64,000 nucleotides of DNA from Cadophora sp. MPI-SDFR-AT-0126. Lineage: Eukaryota; Ascomycota; Leotiomycetes; Helotiales; Ploettnerulaceae. Every line of letters starts with the position of its first letter. Within the stretch, counting starts at the first letter, position 1. Location: NCBI GenBank assembly GCA_020747065.1, contig JAGMVK010000020.1, positions 620,001-684,000 on the forward strand, given 5' to 3'. The notes below the pieces were generated by a model. The model saw only the letters and a list, made by a program, of their open reading frames with translations, was not told the origin of the DNA and did not search any database. Both the position numbers and the translations under genes were made by a program. Shown here in pieces: positions 11,584 through 24,259 of this stretch.

Positions 11584-13084
11584 TCAGCTTTCCACCTTTT
11601 CGACATTGTCTTTCCATCCTTCCTGCTCCAATGCCCATTTCACTGCATCAAGCACATTGTCCACAATGACTTTCGGCTTGAATTCTGGCTCGGTACCATC
11701 TTCGAAAACCCCCGTTTTGACCAGTATGCTTGTCCACGAGGTTCCTATCGGACTGTTGAAATCATTTGCACCCTTGATATCGCTCGCAGGATTGTCGCCA
11801 ACCATGAAGACCCTCGACAATTTACCAGCACCATTCTTTTTCTTTCCTGTTTCTCTGCTTAGTAGCTCATCCAGCATCTTTTTCCGATGCTTAAGGAGAA
11901 CAGTCTCCGCATACGTGTATGTAGCTGCGTGTGGTTTACCAATGACGGTTCGCTTCAATTTCGCCCTTGTGACTTGGTTCCACACACCAGCAAGAGCAGC
12001 TTGAAAACCGCCTTGTCCGAGCCGTGGCATGTGATAGGCTGCTGCCCAGAGAAGATCTGGGTTAGAGAAGTATAGCTTCGGTTGCATATCTTGTTGATAT
12101 CCGAGATTGGGTAACGACTCGTTACCATTCTTCTCAGAGACTGTGCCCAGTACTCCATTCTTCGACATCAAAAGATCGATGATAATCTGCGTATCCAGTG
12201 CCCAATCTCGAGGGTCGTTGAAAACGAATATAGCGTCGATTTGGAGCGATTTCTCTGGATTCGTCGGGTCGATCGGGCGGGGCAGAGGTCGGGCAGCTGC
12301 TTTGTACGAATCGGAGAAAATCTTGCTGAAAGGCCATATTTCAGGACAAGCCGTAAGGATGTCTCCAGGAATCACCACGTTTCTGAATCCGTACCTGCTT
12401 CTCATCAACAAAGCTCATAGAATAAGATTATGAATCCCTACGATTCGGCGACTTGTCGACATTTGTCGCCATCTCCACCTGTCACCAGTACCGTCGTATC
12501 CTCCAATGACTTGCCTCTACGTTGGCTAAGACTCTCGACTACCAGCTTGAACGGTGTATGCGATTGAACAAAATTGTCCTCTGATAAAGGGACACCAAGC
12601 TTCTTGCTCAGCTGTGAAACGCGCTCGCTCTCAAGCTTCCCTCCTCCATTGGTCAATAGTATAAACGGTATATTGTTCTTTTGCAGATGCAGCAAGGCTT
12701 CGGTTGCTCCAGGTAGAGGTTTCGCAGATCGTAGGAGGACGCCATCGATGCTGGAGACTGTATGTTAACTTTGGAAGAGTGGAGGCAGCTTGGGATGACT
12801 CACTCGAACGCGAAGGCGAAGGTTGGAGTTTCGCTGGCAGCTATATGATTCTCAATAATCGCATCTGTGATTAGGCTTCGCCGAGATACGATAGCAGATC
12901 CGCTTCGAAGGACTTTCGGCCGTTGGTGCCGAGTGCAGCGAGGGGGAGTTGGCGAAGATAACTGTTGGCGGCTGTGATATTCTCGCGCTGGGAGATAGCG
13001 GAGTGGCTGCCCGAAGCCAGCAGCAGTCAATTCTATATCACTCCGGAATAGGCCATTCTTGTGGCGGAAGACACATCGTCGCAT
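11584..13084 (-). CDS. HAD-superfamily hydrolase, CECR5/YKR070W type
   Basis: Three exons (13084-12804, 12750-12442, 12394-11584; introns 53 and 47 bp) encode 466 residues. Splicing of intron 1 rebuilds HAD motif I, F-D-I-D-G-V, with nucleophile Asp94 and Asp96. Motif II is L-L-T-N-G-G; motifs III/IV are V-I-G-K-P and G-D-N-P-A-S-D-I-K-G-A-N near residue 396. This matches the IIA subclass shared by human CECR5 (HDHD5) and yeast YKR070W, which are mitochondrial. The first ~90 residues are Arg-rich with few acidic residues, fitting a mitochondrial presequence. The upstream in-frame TTG is not used; the ATG at M-R-R-C-V-F is chosen. Substrate unknown. Confidence 0.9.
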
Positions 13085-14151
13085 ATTGTTTGGATGCCGT
13101 TTAGTGACGGTAAGCAAAAAGATATGTCAGTTTGAACTGTGTTGATCAATAAAGCTTTATGACAAGTCTCGGCCTTATCAGCTTATCGGAAGCGCCGAAG
13201 ATATACCGGCTGGGATAGTCCTTCTCCAACAACCTTCTGTCAAAACTACAATTAAAAAACAAGATACAGTTTTTACAGGAATGTGACACCCAGTGCATTG
13301 CCTCTGGCATAAGCCGCTCTAAACCCCGAACAGTATTGATGTCACGGCTTCTCACGTTTGGTACTTCATTCAGTCAAGCAGCATTCTAGCCGATCATCGA
13401 GGAAATCGATACCACAACAATTCGTCCCCATCGCCGGTCATATGGCTAATACTCAACAGCTTAGCGAACGCCTTCAACTTCACAGGGGGCCATTGGCGTG
13501 AAAACTAGAACTGAAGGGTGGCGAGTAGGTGCCATGAATGGCACGCAGGTAGATCGCTGCTTCTTGTGATATGATAGGCCCAGTTGGAGCAAGTCAGCAA
13601 TTTTATATCTCACTTTGTTTAGGTAAGTATTGCTCATACTTAACTCTTCGGTAGCTGATTTGATAATGTCGCGACCAATTTCAATTTGTATAATAGAAGG
13701 TTGGGACGAAATTTGATGAACATACAGCGTGTAGTTTGAGGTGGCCGAAGTCCTCCAATGAGAGTTGCCACGTGGAAGAGGCTGCAGTGTGATGGTCAAA
13801 ATTCATCCCACGCATGATATCGTAATAAAACAATACTTTCGGCCTCAAATCGGCCAGTCAAAGCTCTTGCCCACGAGTCTCTTGCCCAAGTGAGGATGCC
13901 CAAGCATGCAGCTCACGATATCCAGCTCACCTGCCTGTGGGGGTGACCAAATTGGCAGTTCTTCAGCTCCACGTCACATACTTCTCATCACCTGGATCAT
14001 GCCCACCGATGGGGGGATCTAAAGCAGTTGAGATCTTTACCGTATAATCGTTATCTCTTCTTTCTTAACTTTCCAGCATTTCAACCCACCACATCGAACT
14101 CAAACACTAAATCAAAGGAGTCTCCCTTGTTTTCCACAGCTTCAAATCATC
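13085..14151. other. Divergent intergenic region
   Basis: Lies between the HAD and membrane-protein genes, both transcribed outward. A CT-rich stretch precedes the plus-strand start. No further gene or repeat seen; a 112-residue minus frame at 13461-13799 has no recognisable domain. Confidence 0.55.
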
Positions 14152-15145
14152 ATGGCAATCTGCAGCTTCTCAGGAAATGCCGACATGTACGGCCTTGGTA
14201 TTAGGATAGGATTCTACCTTCAGTGGTTCGGAAAGATTTTTGCCACATGGGTTGCCCGAAAAGAAGTCACCGGGATGCGTCTTTCGGAATCTCTGTTCAT
14301 TGCGGCCACTTTCCTCGCTCTGATCATTCAAACCGACCGCGATAATCTTCGCCCTGTCGAGATATACATCATCCTCCTGCTCACCTTCGGGGGCTATCTC
14401 TATTTTGTGCCGCTCTATGTATGGAGATTATTGATTGGTTGTGACCCTGACTTGGATCCGAGTCGACATCCTAGAGTCAGGCCAGGGAAGATGTTCAGCA
14501 GGTTGAACTTTCTGCTTCTTTGCGCTGTTTGTATCTTTCAGTTGTGGTTTTGGATTGGAAGGGTTTCCACAATCGGACGCGATGGGTGTACGGAGTTTGG
14601 GTTCTTGTTTGCGAGAGTCAGGTTGAACCAGCGTGGATTTGTTGTTGTCAACGTCGTGCTGTATTTCCTACTTTTGCTTTGCTGCGTGGGCGTCCTTGGT
14701 ATCTCGGTCGGTAAGAGATGGGGATTCCTCGAGGAAAAGCCCAAAGGAAGAATCGGGTATGTTCTGACAAGATTTGGCCCAATCGTATTTCTGACGTTTC
14801 GCCAGGCGAGTTCGCAAAACAGCTCTCCAAGAGCTTCAGACTTTCATGAACCTAACGGTTGCGAGTATTGTCGTTGCAGCAACCGAGCTCACGATCGCTT
14901 GGAATCACATCACGGATGTCAACGAGATCTCCTCCGCTGGCCAGACAATTCCACTCATTATTGGGATTGGCCAAATCGTACGAGTGCTTTACATCATGCT
15001 CGTTACTGGCGATGACTACGACGACCGCTTTTCGGGAACCAATAGTGTCGATAGTTGGCCGTCTGACTTTACCTCAGAACCTGCCAGTGTGGATAGGCTA
15101 CCTCCAATGCCGCCACAACCCCCTGGCTCTCCACCTCCGGCGTAA
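14152..15145 (+). CDS. Seven-helix membrane protein of unknown function
   Basis: Two exons (14152-14756 and 14806-15145; 49-bp intron) encode 314 residues. I do not recognise the family. About seven hydrophobic segments are visible: roughly residues 15-35, 44-62, 67-95, 117-138, 162-187, 213-233 and 245-265. An acidic, then proline-rich tail follows, ending P-P-Q-P-P-G-S-P-P-P-A. The layout resembles fungal integral membrane proteins of the plasma membrane or endomembranes with a cytosolic tail, but no receptor or transporter motif is seen. The intron splits a Gly codon before R-V-R-K-T-A-L-Q-E-L; reading through it would destroy helices 6 and 7. Confidence 0.8.
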
Positions 15146-15589
15146 AGCCCTGTATGTTGACTGGAATTCGTTGACAGAAGACAAATACCCATCAGGCCTT
15201 TCTTTCATCTCGAGTGTAAGCAATTCCACATAATTCCAAGCAGTCTGTCTTCGCCTTATACTATCCTGTCAGTGACAATTCATCAGTCCATGGCTCTTCG
15301 CTTAGCCGGCAAAATGTGGGGGATCTGTTTACCCCACACACTCTATGATTGAGGCTGTATCGGCTCTGGAATGCTATCCAATTCATCAACATTGCACCGG
15401 CTCATCTGATAACGGCAGTCAACATGGGGTAGCGGATTTCATCCTTGCACATGATCGTCTTGACACAGGCCAGATCAGATATTTTATTTCTGTCCCCGCA
15501 CTCCTCGTTCTTCCGTCGTATCCTTCAGTTCTCACGATACGATCAAACATAGACTACGATTTGGATGGTTGGATGGACCACTGCTCATA
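15146..15589. other. Intergenic, 5' flank of the GH18 gene
   Basis: No gene or repeat seen. Serves as 3' flank of the membrane-protein gene and promoter region of the GH18 gene. Confidence 0.6.
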
Positions 15590-16898
15590 ATGAAGCTCAC
15601 TGGCCTTCTCGCCGTCTTCGCTTTGACCACCAACATCAGCGCCAGCAATATCGGCAACTTTGAATACAACCACATGCTCGGGATCTGGCTTCCCAAACAC
15701 GAAGTATGGACTGACGAGCACCACATCAAGCACCACGAACAACGCGTCCGCGAACGCGAACTGGATCGGCACCAACATGAGCACAAAATCCCTGGCATCG
15801 CTTCCCAATACGTGATACACAATGACCCAGTGGTCCACAATCACGACATCGATCACCACCTGACATTTTATCCTCACCCAGAACACAAACGGACCATCCC
15901 CAGACTGATAGTCTATGTACAGACATTCAAGGCACCAGATGGTAGAGCACTTAGTTTGCTACCGTTGTTGGAACATCAGACGGGTATCACGCATGTTATT
16001 CTTGCGAGTGTGCATTTACACGAGAAGCCCGGGGAAATTCGTTTAAATGATCATGCTTTTGGTGATCCGACTTGGGATCGGACCTGGGAGGAGGTGAAGA
16101 TCCTACAGGAGAACGGAGTGAAAGTTATGGTCATGCTGGGGGGTGCCGCTGCTGGGACGTATAAGAGACTAAATGGGACAGATCATGAGGTAAGCGCTGC
16201 TTCCTATCAAACTATTTCATCAACTCTCTGGAAAACAGAGACATGCATATGAATTCAGAACGAAAATGCTGACATGTATGAAGTTCTACGAATATTACCA
16301 CCCCCTCCGCAATCTCCTCCAAACCAACAATCTCGACGGCATCGACCTCGACATCGAAGAAAAAGTCCCCCTCACCGTTCCCATTCGCCTCCTCACCGCA
16401 CTCCACCGCGACATGGGACCGCAATTCATCCTCACCATGGCGCCCCTCGCCTCCGCCCTCGCACACAAAGACGGCCAAAACCTCTCCGGCTTCTCCTACT
16501 TCGACCTCGACGAATTCGCCACCGCACCCGGCTCCGACACCAAGCTCGTGCACTGGTACAACGGCATGTTCTACGGCGGGTTCGCGCGCGGTCCGCCCTT
16601 CTACGAGAGCGTGATGGAGCAGGGGTGGGAGCCCGAACGTGTTGTGCTTGGGGTGTTGGATTGTAAAGATGATGGGCAGCCGAATGGGTTTGTGCATGTG
16701 GAGACGTTGGGGGATACAATTAGGAGTTTGAGGAGGGAGACGAGGGATAGCTTTGGGGGCGTCAGTGGCTGGGAGTATTGGGATGCGGGGCAGAGCGAGT
16801 ACGAGAAGATTGAGCCGTGGATGTGGGTTAAGAAGGTTGGGGAGGCGCTTTTTGAGGAGTTACCTTATGTGGAGGAGGTGAAGAGTGAGTTGCGATAG
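15590..16898 (+). CDS. Secreted GH18 chitinase-like protein
   Basis: Two exons (15590-16189 and 16239-16898; 49-bp intron) encode 419 residues. The first 19 residues form a signal peptide (M-K-L-T-G-L-L-A-V-F-A-L). A His-rich linker (about 30-85) precedes the glycosidase domain. The GH18 barrel shows V-M-V-M-L-G-G-A (strand 3) and the active-site motif D-G-I-D-L-D-I-E-E with acid/base Glu240, then M-A-P-L-A, W-Y-N-G-M-F-Y-G-G and G-W-E-Y-W-D blocks. GH18 enzymes cleave chitin or N-glycan GlcNAc linkages; the short barrel and W-Y-N strand are closer to the group-D/endo-beta-N-acetylglucosaminidase-like fungal proteins. Likely acts outside the cell. Tail-to-tail with the acetoacetyl-CoA synthetase gene, 220 bp apart. 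Confidence 0.88.
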
Positions 16899-17118
16899 TT
16901 GAGGCTTGAAGTCTGATCATATGGGTCTTGCTTTGTCGTTTGAAGCGCATTAGCGATTGGGTGATCTGGGAACTTTGATTACATTCTAGTCGTGATAAGC
17001 ATGTTCCGAGCTTTTGCTTCCTTTGATTTTGGGCCAGCTCTACCTTCTAAAATCCCTTTTTTAACCCCTCCTTCCTCGTCCTGATTCGCGAGTTTAGAAA
17101 TTTAAAATGGTCGTCAGT

Positions 17119-19357
17119 CTAATTACTCGCAGACCATTCTCGATACCACTCCAAACACTCCTTGTTCGCCACACTAGCACCAACCTTGATGTTCATCCCA
17201 CACAGAATCTGCTTGACAGCGATCTCAACCCTATAATCGTCAGTGTTAATCCCGGGCCATCCGCTCTATGCAACGAAAAGGAAAGAACTTCAACTTACTT
17301 CTTTCCATTCCCCGTAATCGGAATATCAAAACACTCATCAATAACTCCCGGGACATGCCTCGCACTCAACTCCTTCCTGATCACCGATTTGATCCTTACC
17401 TTCAACCCCTCATCACAAACCCTCCCCTCCTCCATCTTCAAAAACAACACCACCACCTCATCCCCCTCCCCCTCCCTCCTCCTCCCCACACAAATCGCAT
17501 CACTCACCTCCTCCCCAAACCACTTCAACAGCACATTATAAATCTCCGCACTCCCAAACCTCACACCACTCGGTTTCAGAATCCCATCACTCCTCCCCAA
17601 CATCGTGAGACCTCGCGTTCCCGCCTCGAAACGCACGAAATCGCCGTGGTGCCATACTCCGGGGAATTGCTCGAAGTAAGCGGATCGATATTTATCTAAG
17701 CCTTGGGACGGGGAGGTGGCGTGGAAGAAGGTCACGGGTTGGCAGGGGAAGGGGAGCGTGCAGACGAGGTCGCCTTCGCTGCCGTCGGGGATGGGGGAGC
17801 CGGAGGGTGACCACGCTTCGATGGCCATGCCGAGGCCGGAGCATTGGATTTCGCCGCTGTAGACGGGGAGGAGCGGACAGGGGGCGCCGAAGAGAGAAAT
17901 GATGTCTGTGCCGCCGGTGATAGAACCGAGGTTTATCGTAGGTGGGAAAGCCTCGTATACATAATTGAAGGTCGATGGTGCGAGCGGTGATCCAGTCGAG
18001 TATATTGCTTTCAGAGAACTGAGATCAAGGGCGTTCACGCCGGTCATGGGCTTGATGCCTTTTTGTTCGAGGATGGAGAGGTATTTGGCGGAGGTGCCGA
18101 ATTGTGTTATGCGGAGGTCTTGGATTAAGCGAGGCATGGAGAGAGGGCCGTGAGGGTGGAAGGGAGAGCCATCATAGAGAATTATGGTTGCGCCGGAAGC
18201 GAGGGAGGAGACGAGCCAGTGCCACATCATCCAGGTTGTAGTTGTGAAGTAGAGCATTCGATCGCCAGGTCGGATGTCGCAGTGCAGGATGTGCTCTTTC
18301 TTGTGCTGTATCAGGGTACCGGCTGCGGAGTGGACAATACATTTTGGTGCTCCGGTGGTGCCACTAGAGTATAAAATGTATAATGGGTGGGATGCAGGTA
18401 ATTGGTTGAATATGAGGGGAGCAGAAGTGTTTCCGGCGCTGGAATTATGTTAGTATCGAGAATATAGCTCTCCAGAGATTAACGAACCTTTTGACAAAGT
18501 CTGCATATTTACACACTTTCCCACTTGGAAGACTTAGTCCATCTGTCCTCATCTCATGCCCTTTGACAGTCTCAAAAATCACACAAGCCTTCAAACCCTT
18601 TAGACCCTCCAAGATATCTTTCACCTTAGCATAGCTCCCATGCACCTTCCCGTTATAACCGACCGCATTATCAACAAACAGAACTTTTGGCTCAATCTGA
18701 ACCAGTCTCTCCAGTACCGCAGTAACTCCCGTATCGGGACTGACGCCCGTCCAGATAGCTCCAATCGAAGCCGTGGCCAGCATAGCAACGACAGCATTGG
18801 CATGATTCCCGAGGAAGCCAGCAACCCGATCGGACTCAACGACACCCTGGGAACGTAAAGCGATAGTACATTGACGAACCCGCTCGCGTAGTTGAGCCCA
18901 AGTGATGGAGGTATGTCCAGTCTCCGTTGCCTCGATTATGGCGGGGGAGTTCTCGTCGACAGTGATGTTTGTTGGATAGAGTAGATTCTCAGCGAAGTTC
19001 AACCGCGAACCAGCAAAGAAGTCTGGTCTTGGGAACATTCTTGCACCTTTGGAGATAACCTAGAAGGCATGAATATCAATTACTATCACGTGGCAACAAT
19101 ATCAGTTCACGAACCTCGCTGTATGGTTCCTCAGCAGTGATGCCTGTGAAGTCCCAGACCTCGCCCCAGAAGTGGTCAATGTTACCGACAGACCACCGGT
19201 ACAGATCTTCGTAAGTTTTCAGGCTCAATTGATACTTTAAGTTGACCCCACGCATGAACTCGAACATCCGAGTCGAGTCTGGGTCCGGGTGAGTCCATAG
19301 CTTCGGTTTTGAAGACTTAGATATGCCATTCGTGCCATTAGTCTGTATTTGGGTCAT
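17119..19357 (-). CDS. Acetoacetyl-CoA synthetase
   Basis: Four exons (19357-19115, 19059-18488, 18438-17299, 17230-17119; introns 55, 49 and 68 bp) encode 688 residues, the usual size for acetoacetyl-CoA synthetase. It belongs to the ANL (AMP-forming) ligases and converts acetoacetate, ATP and CoA to acetoacetyl-CoA, in the cytosol. Visible are the N-terminal W-G-E-V-W-D-F-T and L-N-F-A-E-N-L-L-Y blocks of the ACAS-N region, P-loop-like Y-S-S-G-T-T-G-A-P-K, W-M-M-W-H-W-L, the hinge motif G-R-S-D-G-I-L-K-P-S-G-V-R, and the C-terminal T-G-N-G-K-K-V-E-I-A-V-K-Q with the catalytic lysine region, rebuilt by the last intron. It may feed acetoacetate into sterol synthesis or leucine/ketone-body breakdown. 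Distinguished from acetyl-CoA synthetase by the W-M-M-W segment and length. Confidence 0.92.
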
Positions 19358-20284
19358 CTTTTCATGTATTTTATGGATGATTTGTTGTTGATACAAGGGA
19401 TGAGAAAAAGTATGTAGTTTTGAAGTCTTGGACTTCAAAATTGTTGGGCGGGGATTATGAACCGCGGCTGCGTGACTGGAGGGAATTGGCACCCGGATCA
19501 ATATTAATCCGCCCACGCGAACTTTTGACGAACATCCCGACGTCTGTGTTCTGAACCTCATCCGACAGCATCGAAGCTGCTCAACGTTTCCAATTCATGC
19601 TGAATACGCCTCATTCTAATACGTGTCGCTGGCCTTCCATACAGGTCCTCTATCTTGAAACCTACAAAGCTATTGAAACATGAGTCGACCTCCTCCCGCT
19701 CGCGAACCGTGTTGCCGACTCGAGCCGATCTTCGGAGTCCCAAGAGACTCGAAGTCGTTGCTCGGCTTCGATGCCATCTTTGTTAATTATCTTTGTTAAT
19801 TGTCTTTGTCGCTTCCGCTTTCTGGGATTTGAACATCCGCGAACATCCTTCTCCTGGTGGATGGAGCGTCTCACGTGGTTAAAAGCTCGCCATGATCACG
19901 TGCCGCTCGACAAAATCGGATGCTCTGTTTGGCGTGGGTTTTGAACATCAATCGGATTTATCAATTCTGCCCACTGTATTCCGCACTTGTTTCGTTGTTC
20001 GTGGAATTGTTGTGAGTTTAGAAAGTTCTAAACTGAAGTCGTGAATTAGGCTACTGAGACTTAGCTATGGGAGCTAGCATTTCGCTTCCATTATTCATTC
20101 ACCTTTGGACGGCTGGATTATTCTCAGGAGCTATTGGTCATAGATTTAAATTGTTGAAAAATCAATTTCTTTTTTTTTCTTCAAATTTCTCCATCAGTCC
20201 ACCCTTCCGCCCCGTCAAGCTTTTCCGCTACATACAGACTGCAGTCGCACCCACTACAAGTCACTATTATCTTGATTTGGAACC
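19358..20284. promoter_or_regulatory. Divergent promoter region with two CACGTG boxes
   Basis: Lies between the starts of the acetoacetyl-CoA synthetase gene (minus) and the glycine-rich-protein gene (plus). Two perfect CACGTG E-boxes sit at 19872-19877 and 19897-19902, 25 bp apart. In fungi such boxes can be bound by bHLH factors; that they act here is inference. A T-rich tract follows at about 20168-20183. Small frames in the region have no recognisable domain. Confidence 0.45.
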
Positions 20285-23200
20285 ATGGCGCGTGAGAAAG
20301 TAGTCATTCGGGCCGATGGAGCAAATGGACTGCACGGCTCCAAGCATCGGACTGAGAACACGACTTCAGACCGTGCAGAACCGGAACCTTTCGATGTCCT
20401 CGGAGCTCTTGCAGGTTTGGGGGCATGGACATCTCAGATGCACGGAAATAATGGTCGACAAGGCCGGAACGCGACAGCCCCTTCTTTTGGTACAGCTGCT
20501 GGGAATGTGTGCGTGGAATTGTCGTGCTCCGAAAAGCCCGGCGTCATGATCGTCAAGGGATACGGACAATCTACAGGCTATCGAAGCGAAGTTCCGAATG
20601 ACTTTAATCTTTTCATCAGTGCACGAGGCGGAGATGGAGGGAATGGAGGGTGGGGTGAGGGTGGTCAGGATGGTGGTGATGGAAGGCCGGGGAGAGATGC
20701 TGACGAGTGGCATTCAGGAGGGGTAACTTATCTCCGCTTCGAAACAAAGCCGAACTGTTCAGTCTACTGACGTGGTACAGCAAGGAGGCCGCGGAGGTGA
20801 TGGCGGAGAGTATTCGATCCAGCACCTGAAGCAGCAATGGTAAAGGCTAATTGATATTTCTACAGTGCAGGTCACGGAACCGATGGCGGTAACGGTGGTC
20901 CCGGAGGTAATATCGAGATCAGAGTCCGCGAGGATGATATGTGTCTATTGATCACCCTCGATTGGGATAACAGCGGAGGCTCTGGTGGAGCTCAAGGTCA
21001 GCACGGCAAACCTGGATCTGGCGGAAGAGAGGGTAGAGGGGGACATGGACATTCATGGTATGCATATCCTCTTTGGAAAAACACTTGTTTCTTTGTACAT
21101 CAATTTGACGAGCGGAACCTTATAGGGTCGAGCATTACGATCAAAGAGCCTACGATGATGACTCGCATCGTGGATCTCACTTGAATAATCGCCATATGCC
21201 TGGTGGGTATCCAGGAACGAATGGATTGGCTGGTGCTCCAGCCAGATCTATCTTGCGTGGTGGTTCTTCTGGGAGAGATGGTCAAATTCGTTTTGTCGTT
21301 ATTTTCAATGACGGTACTGTCTCAAAGTATGCTTCCAGATACGATCTGCGCATCGAGAACTGGATGCTCAAGGACGAGAACGACGATGGCATATATGAAC
21401 CTGGAGAGAACATAATGGTCCAAAACATTGCGATCAGGAACCATGGTACGTTCATCTTCTTCCTTCACGACTCAGATATTGATCAAAACTAGGAGACATG
21501 CCTTCTCCTAGTCAATCTCTAATCAGAATCGCAATCACACCAAGCCAATGGGTCGATCCCACCGTCGATCAAGAAATCCTCGGAGTACCCACATCAATTC
21601 CCGGCCGCACCACTATTCATGCACCGCGAATGGCTAAAGCATATATCAAGCCCGAGCCTGAAGTTCGACGCTCTCCCATACCTTTGAAAGTAGATGAAGC
21701 TGTTAGGCTCGAAGGAATCATGTCTGGGATCAATCGAAAATTGCTCGGCTTTGGGGTCACATGCCCCTTCATAGTGCAATATCCCCTTCGAATGACACAG
21801 CCCCAGTTCGCAGAAGCTATTGCTCATGGGGAACAGTTCAATATACAATGGAGTGTAAGTGCCTGTCCCGCCTCGACGACGAACTAGCTAAGCCCCAAAA
21901 CAGGTTGAGAATATTTCGAGTCGTATCCACGGCATACACTCAGACTCCCATCGAACTGTTTCCACTCGCATCTCTACCAACAGTGACTTCGTTGAGTTCC
22001 TAGGAAATGAAGGAGGAACAGTTCTAGATCGCGAAATTCACAGTATCAATCCCCAAGAAAGAATAACCTTCAAGCAGCAATTTAGCGTATCCGAAATGGC
22101 CGAGCCATTCAGCAACGGTGTGGTGAAGCTAGAATTCATGCTCTCTCCCACATCTTCCAGACAAGATCCGATGGATGCGCTCTTTGTGAGAAGCTCTGCA
22201 CAATTTCCTGTCACAGTCTGGGACCTTCCGATGCAGGTCTCGCCAAAATACCAATATAACCAGAGCTCTTCGTACCTGCTGCTTATTAATGCAGGCACAT
22301 CTGAAGCATTCATTCGGCGGATTTCGACTTTCATACAGCATGATTTGATGCTAGAGCTCGATATTATCAATATCAGTCTCAATGCATCACTCACTGAAGC
22401 GTCTGGAGAAAACGTACTGGAACGGTACACTGGAAAGACAATTGTTGTACTCGGCAACGTCTTCACCTTTTTTGGATCCGTTGGCAGATCGTCATATGAG
22501 TTCATGAGTCCGGCAGTCGTATCGAAGCTACTGAGCAGAGACACAAACTTTCTGTTCCTGGATGCTCAAGATCTTGCAGGCCTCACCAAGACCTGGGGGA
22601 AGATAATCGCGAACCCCGCAACCACACTCGACGAATCTGGAATTGACGGATCACTTCACGGTCTAAAGATGAGAGAGTTTCTTGGAACGTCACAAAACAC
22701 TGCCACTGAAAATGATTCTCGTATCTTCAGAGCACACACCGTACCAGTCGAGAGAAGCTGCATAAGATCGGACGAGAGTGCCATCAAGTCCAGGGCAAAA
22801 AGGTTATCGAAGAAACTAAGAGTACGATATCCCACCAGGAACTTCGCATGCAGAGGCGTGCCCATCGATAAATCTAAAGATGTTCCGCTCTTTCTCATGG
22901 TTCATGAAGCGCTTCCTCTTTCGGCTCGCATTTTTGTATCGTCAAGGACGCCTGACCAGAATGCGGAGACTCTTGATCCAGTTACGCACTACCTGATCGT
23001 TTCGTCTTTGCCCTTGACGTACCGCTCGAAAAGAATTTGGGATCTTGCTTCGATGCAGGGCGATGGAGGCGACAGCAAGACCAGCCCTCCTGGATCCACA
23101 CCGATAGACGACAAAAGCTCAATGGCTGACTTAGGGACCCGGAGGGAGAAACACGAAATAATGACTTTTGATATGAGACAACGCTCCAGTCATCGGACGG

Positions 23201-23907
23201 TGTCGCCAAGGGCGCGCATAGAAGAATTCCTCCGGATATCAGTCCAGTATGACCTCATTCAAGAAATCTCCCACTACACCAAACCTAGTCCATGGCTCTT
23301 CGACCCACTCCGCAAGCACTCACTCACTCCATATCTAACACGTCTGAACACGTTCTTCAGCCAGACTCCAAAAAGCAAGAAACAATGTCCCCTTACAATG
23401 CCAGAAAACATCGCATGGTTCACTTCCCTCTTGGCAGAGCTGCAAGTATCAACTGCACCAAAGATTTTCCACAAGGCGTATTGTCGCAAATCCCATCTCT
23501 CCAACCATCTGCAGAAAGAGATCAAGCAATCCCTAGTCTCCCACTTCGGCAAACAGCCAGCCAAAGTGGTGAACGAGGCAATCAGATCTCAGATCCCTGT
23601 TATCGCGGAAAAATACACGACAATGCGGAAGTCGCCCAACAAGATCTCCAGCATACCAACAGCTGTGATGGTCAATCTAGCTACCATTAAAGAAGTGCTT
23701 GGTCTGCCTGCGACTGGTCAGCTACCATTTCTTGATTTAGGACTGGGATTGTTTGAGAAGTATAGAACGGTGGCTGTGAGTCAAGCTGATTATTTCAAGC
23801 TACAGAATGAGATTACGGCTTTTGAGAAGAGGCTGGTTCAGGAAGAGGAGAGGGGTATGAGAATCAGGCGGGAGCTTGTTGGGTCCGGAAGAGATGACAA
23901 CCATTGA
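20285..23907 (+). CDS. Large glycine-rich protein of unknown function
   Basis: Six exons (20285-20722, 20781-20809, 20866-21057, 21126-21445, 21493-21854, 21904-23907) give 1114 residues. I do not recognise the family by name. Residues 1-250 hold collagen-like G-G-x-G-G blocks (G-G-D-G-G-N-G-G, G-G-N-G-G-P-G-G-N, G-S-G-G-A-Q-G-Q-H-G-K-P-G) that the introns divide. A middle part (about 260-600) is rich in beta-strand pattern, with D-E-N-D-D-G-I-Y-E-P-G-E-N-I like a calcium-binding or EF-like loop found in bacterial and fungal beta-sandwich repeats. The C-terminal ~300 residues are helical and basic. No signal peptide or membrane helix, so probably cytosolic or nuclear. Exon 2 is only 29 bases; its 3' splice site is chosen to give a 56-bp intron, because the alternative donor would leave an implausible 26-bp one. 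Confidence 0.75.
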
Positions 23908-24259
23908 TGAGTTGACTGTTTAGTTCGGCAACCCCGCAACCGCAGGTCAACATTCTCATTTTCTGGCTGGTTTGTGAGGTCTTTCTAATTATGTATATAG
24001 AGTGGCCTTGAGTTTCGCCCCTGATATTCATCATTCCACCTCAGTACCTCTCACCCCATCCGTTGATAATTCTAAGTTAGTTCAGGTTTCCGCAGGTCTC
24101 CCAACAGCGGCTCTAGTAGCAGCCTCGCTTGAAAAGAGAATTCCCATATGGTGAGCCTCTCCGTCTTAGTCGGCTGGAGACATGGATGTTGTCCTCATCC
24201 TCATCGCATTCTGCATAGTCATCGTCGTCTGGTTCGCTATCGTCATCAAGCCGCTCTCT
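23908..24259 (-). other. 3' flank with acidic coding-like tail of the oxygenase-like gene
   Basis: Directly beyond the stop of the minus-strand gene at 24260 the same frame stays open from 24259 down to a TAG at 24113-24115. It reads as a strongly acidic tail (D-D-D-S-E-P-D-D-D-D-Y-A-E-C-D-E-D-E-D) then a basic end. The decayed paralog has an acidic tail at the same place, so this may once have been coding, or be read by splicing or readthrough of the TAG at 24260-24262. Confidence 0.5.

Noticed and set aside
20840..20865. 26-bp intron with GTAAAG and ACAG ends in the glycine-rich gene
   Set aside because: Too short for fungal splicing; a 56-bp intron from 20810 also keeps the frame and continues the glycine pattern.
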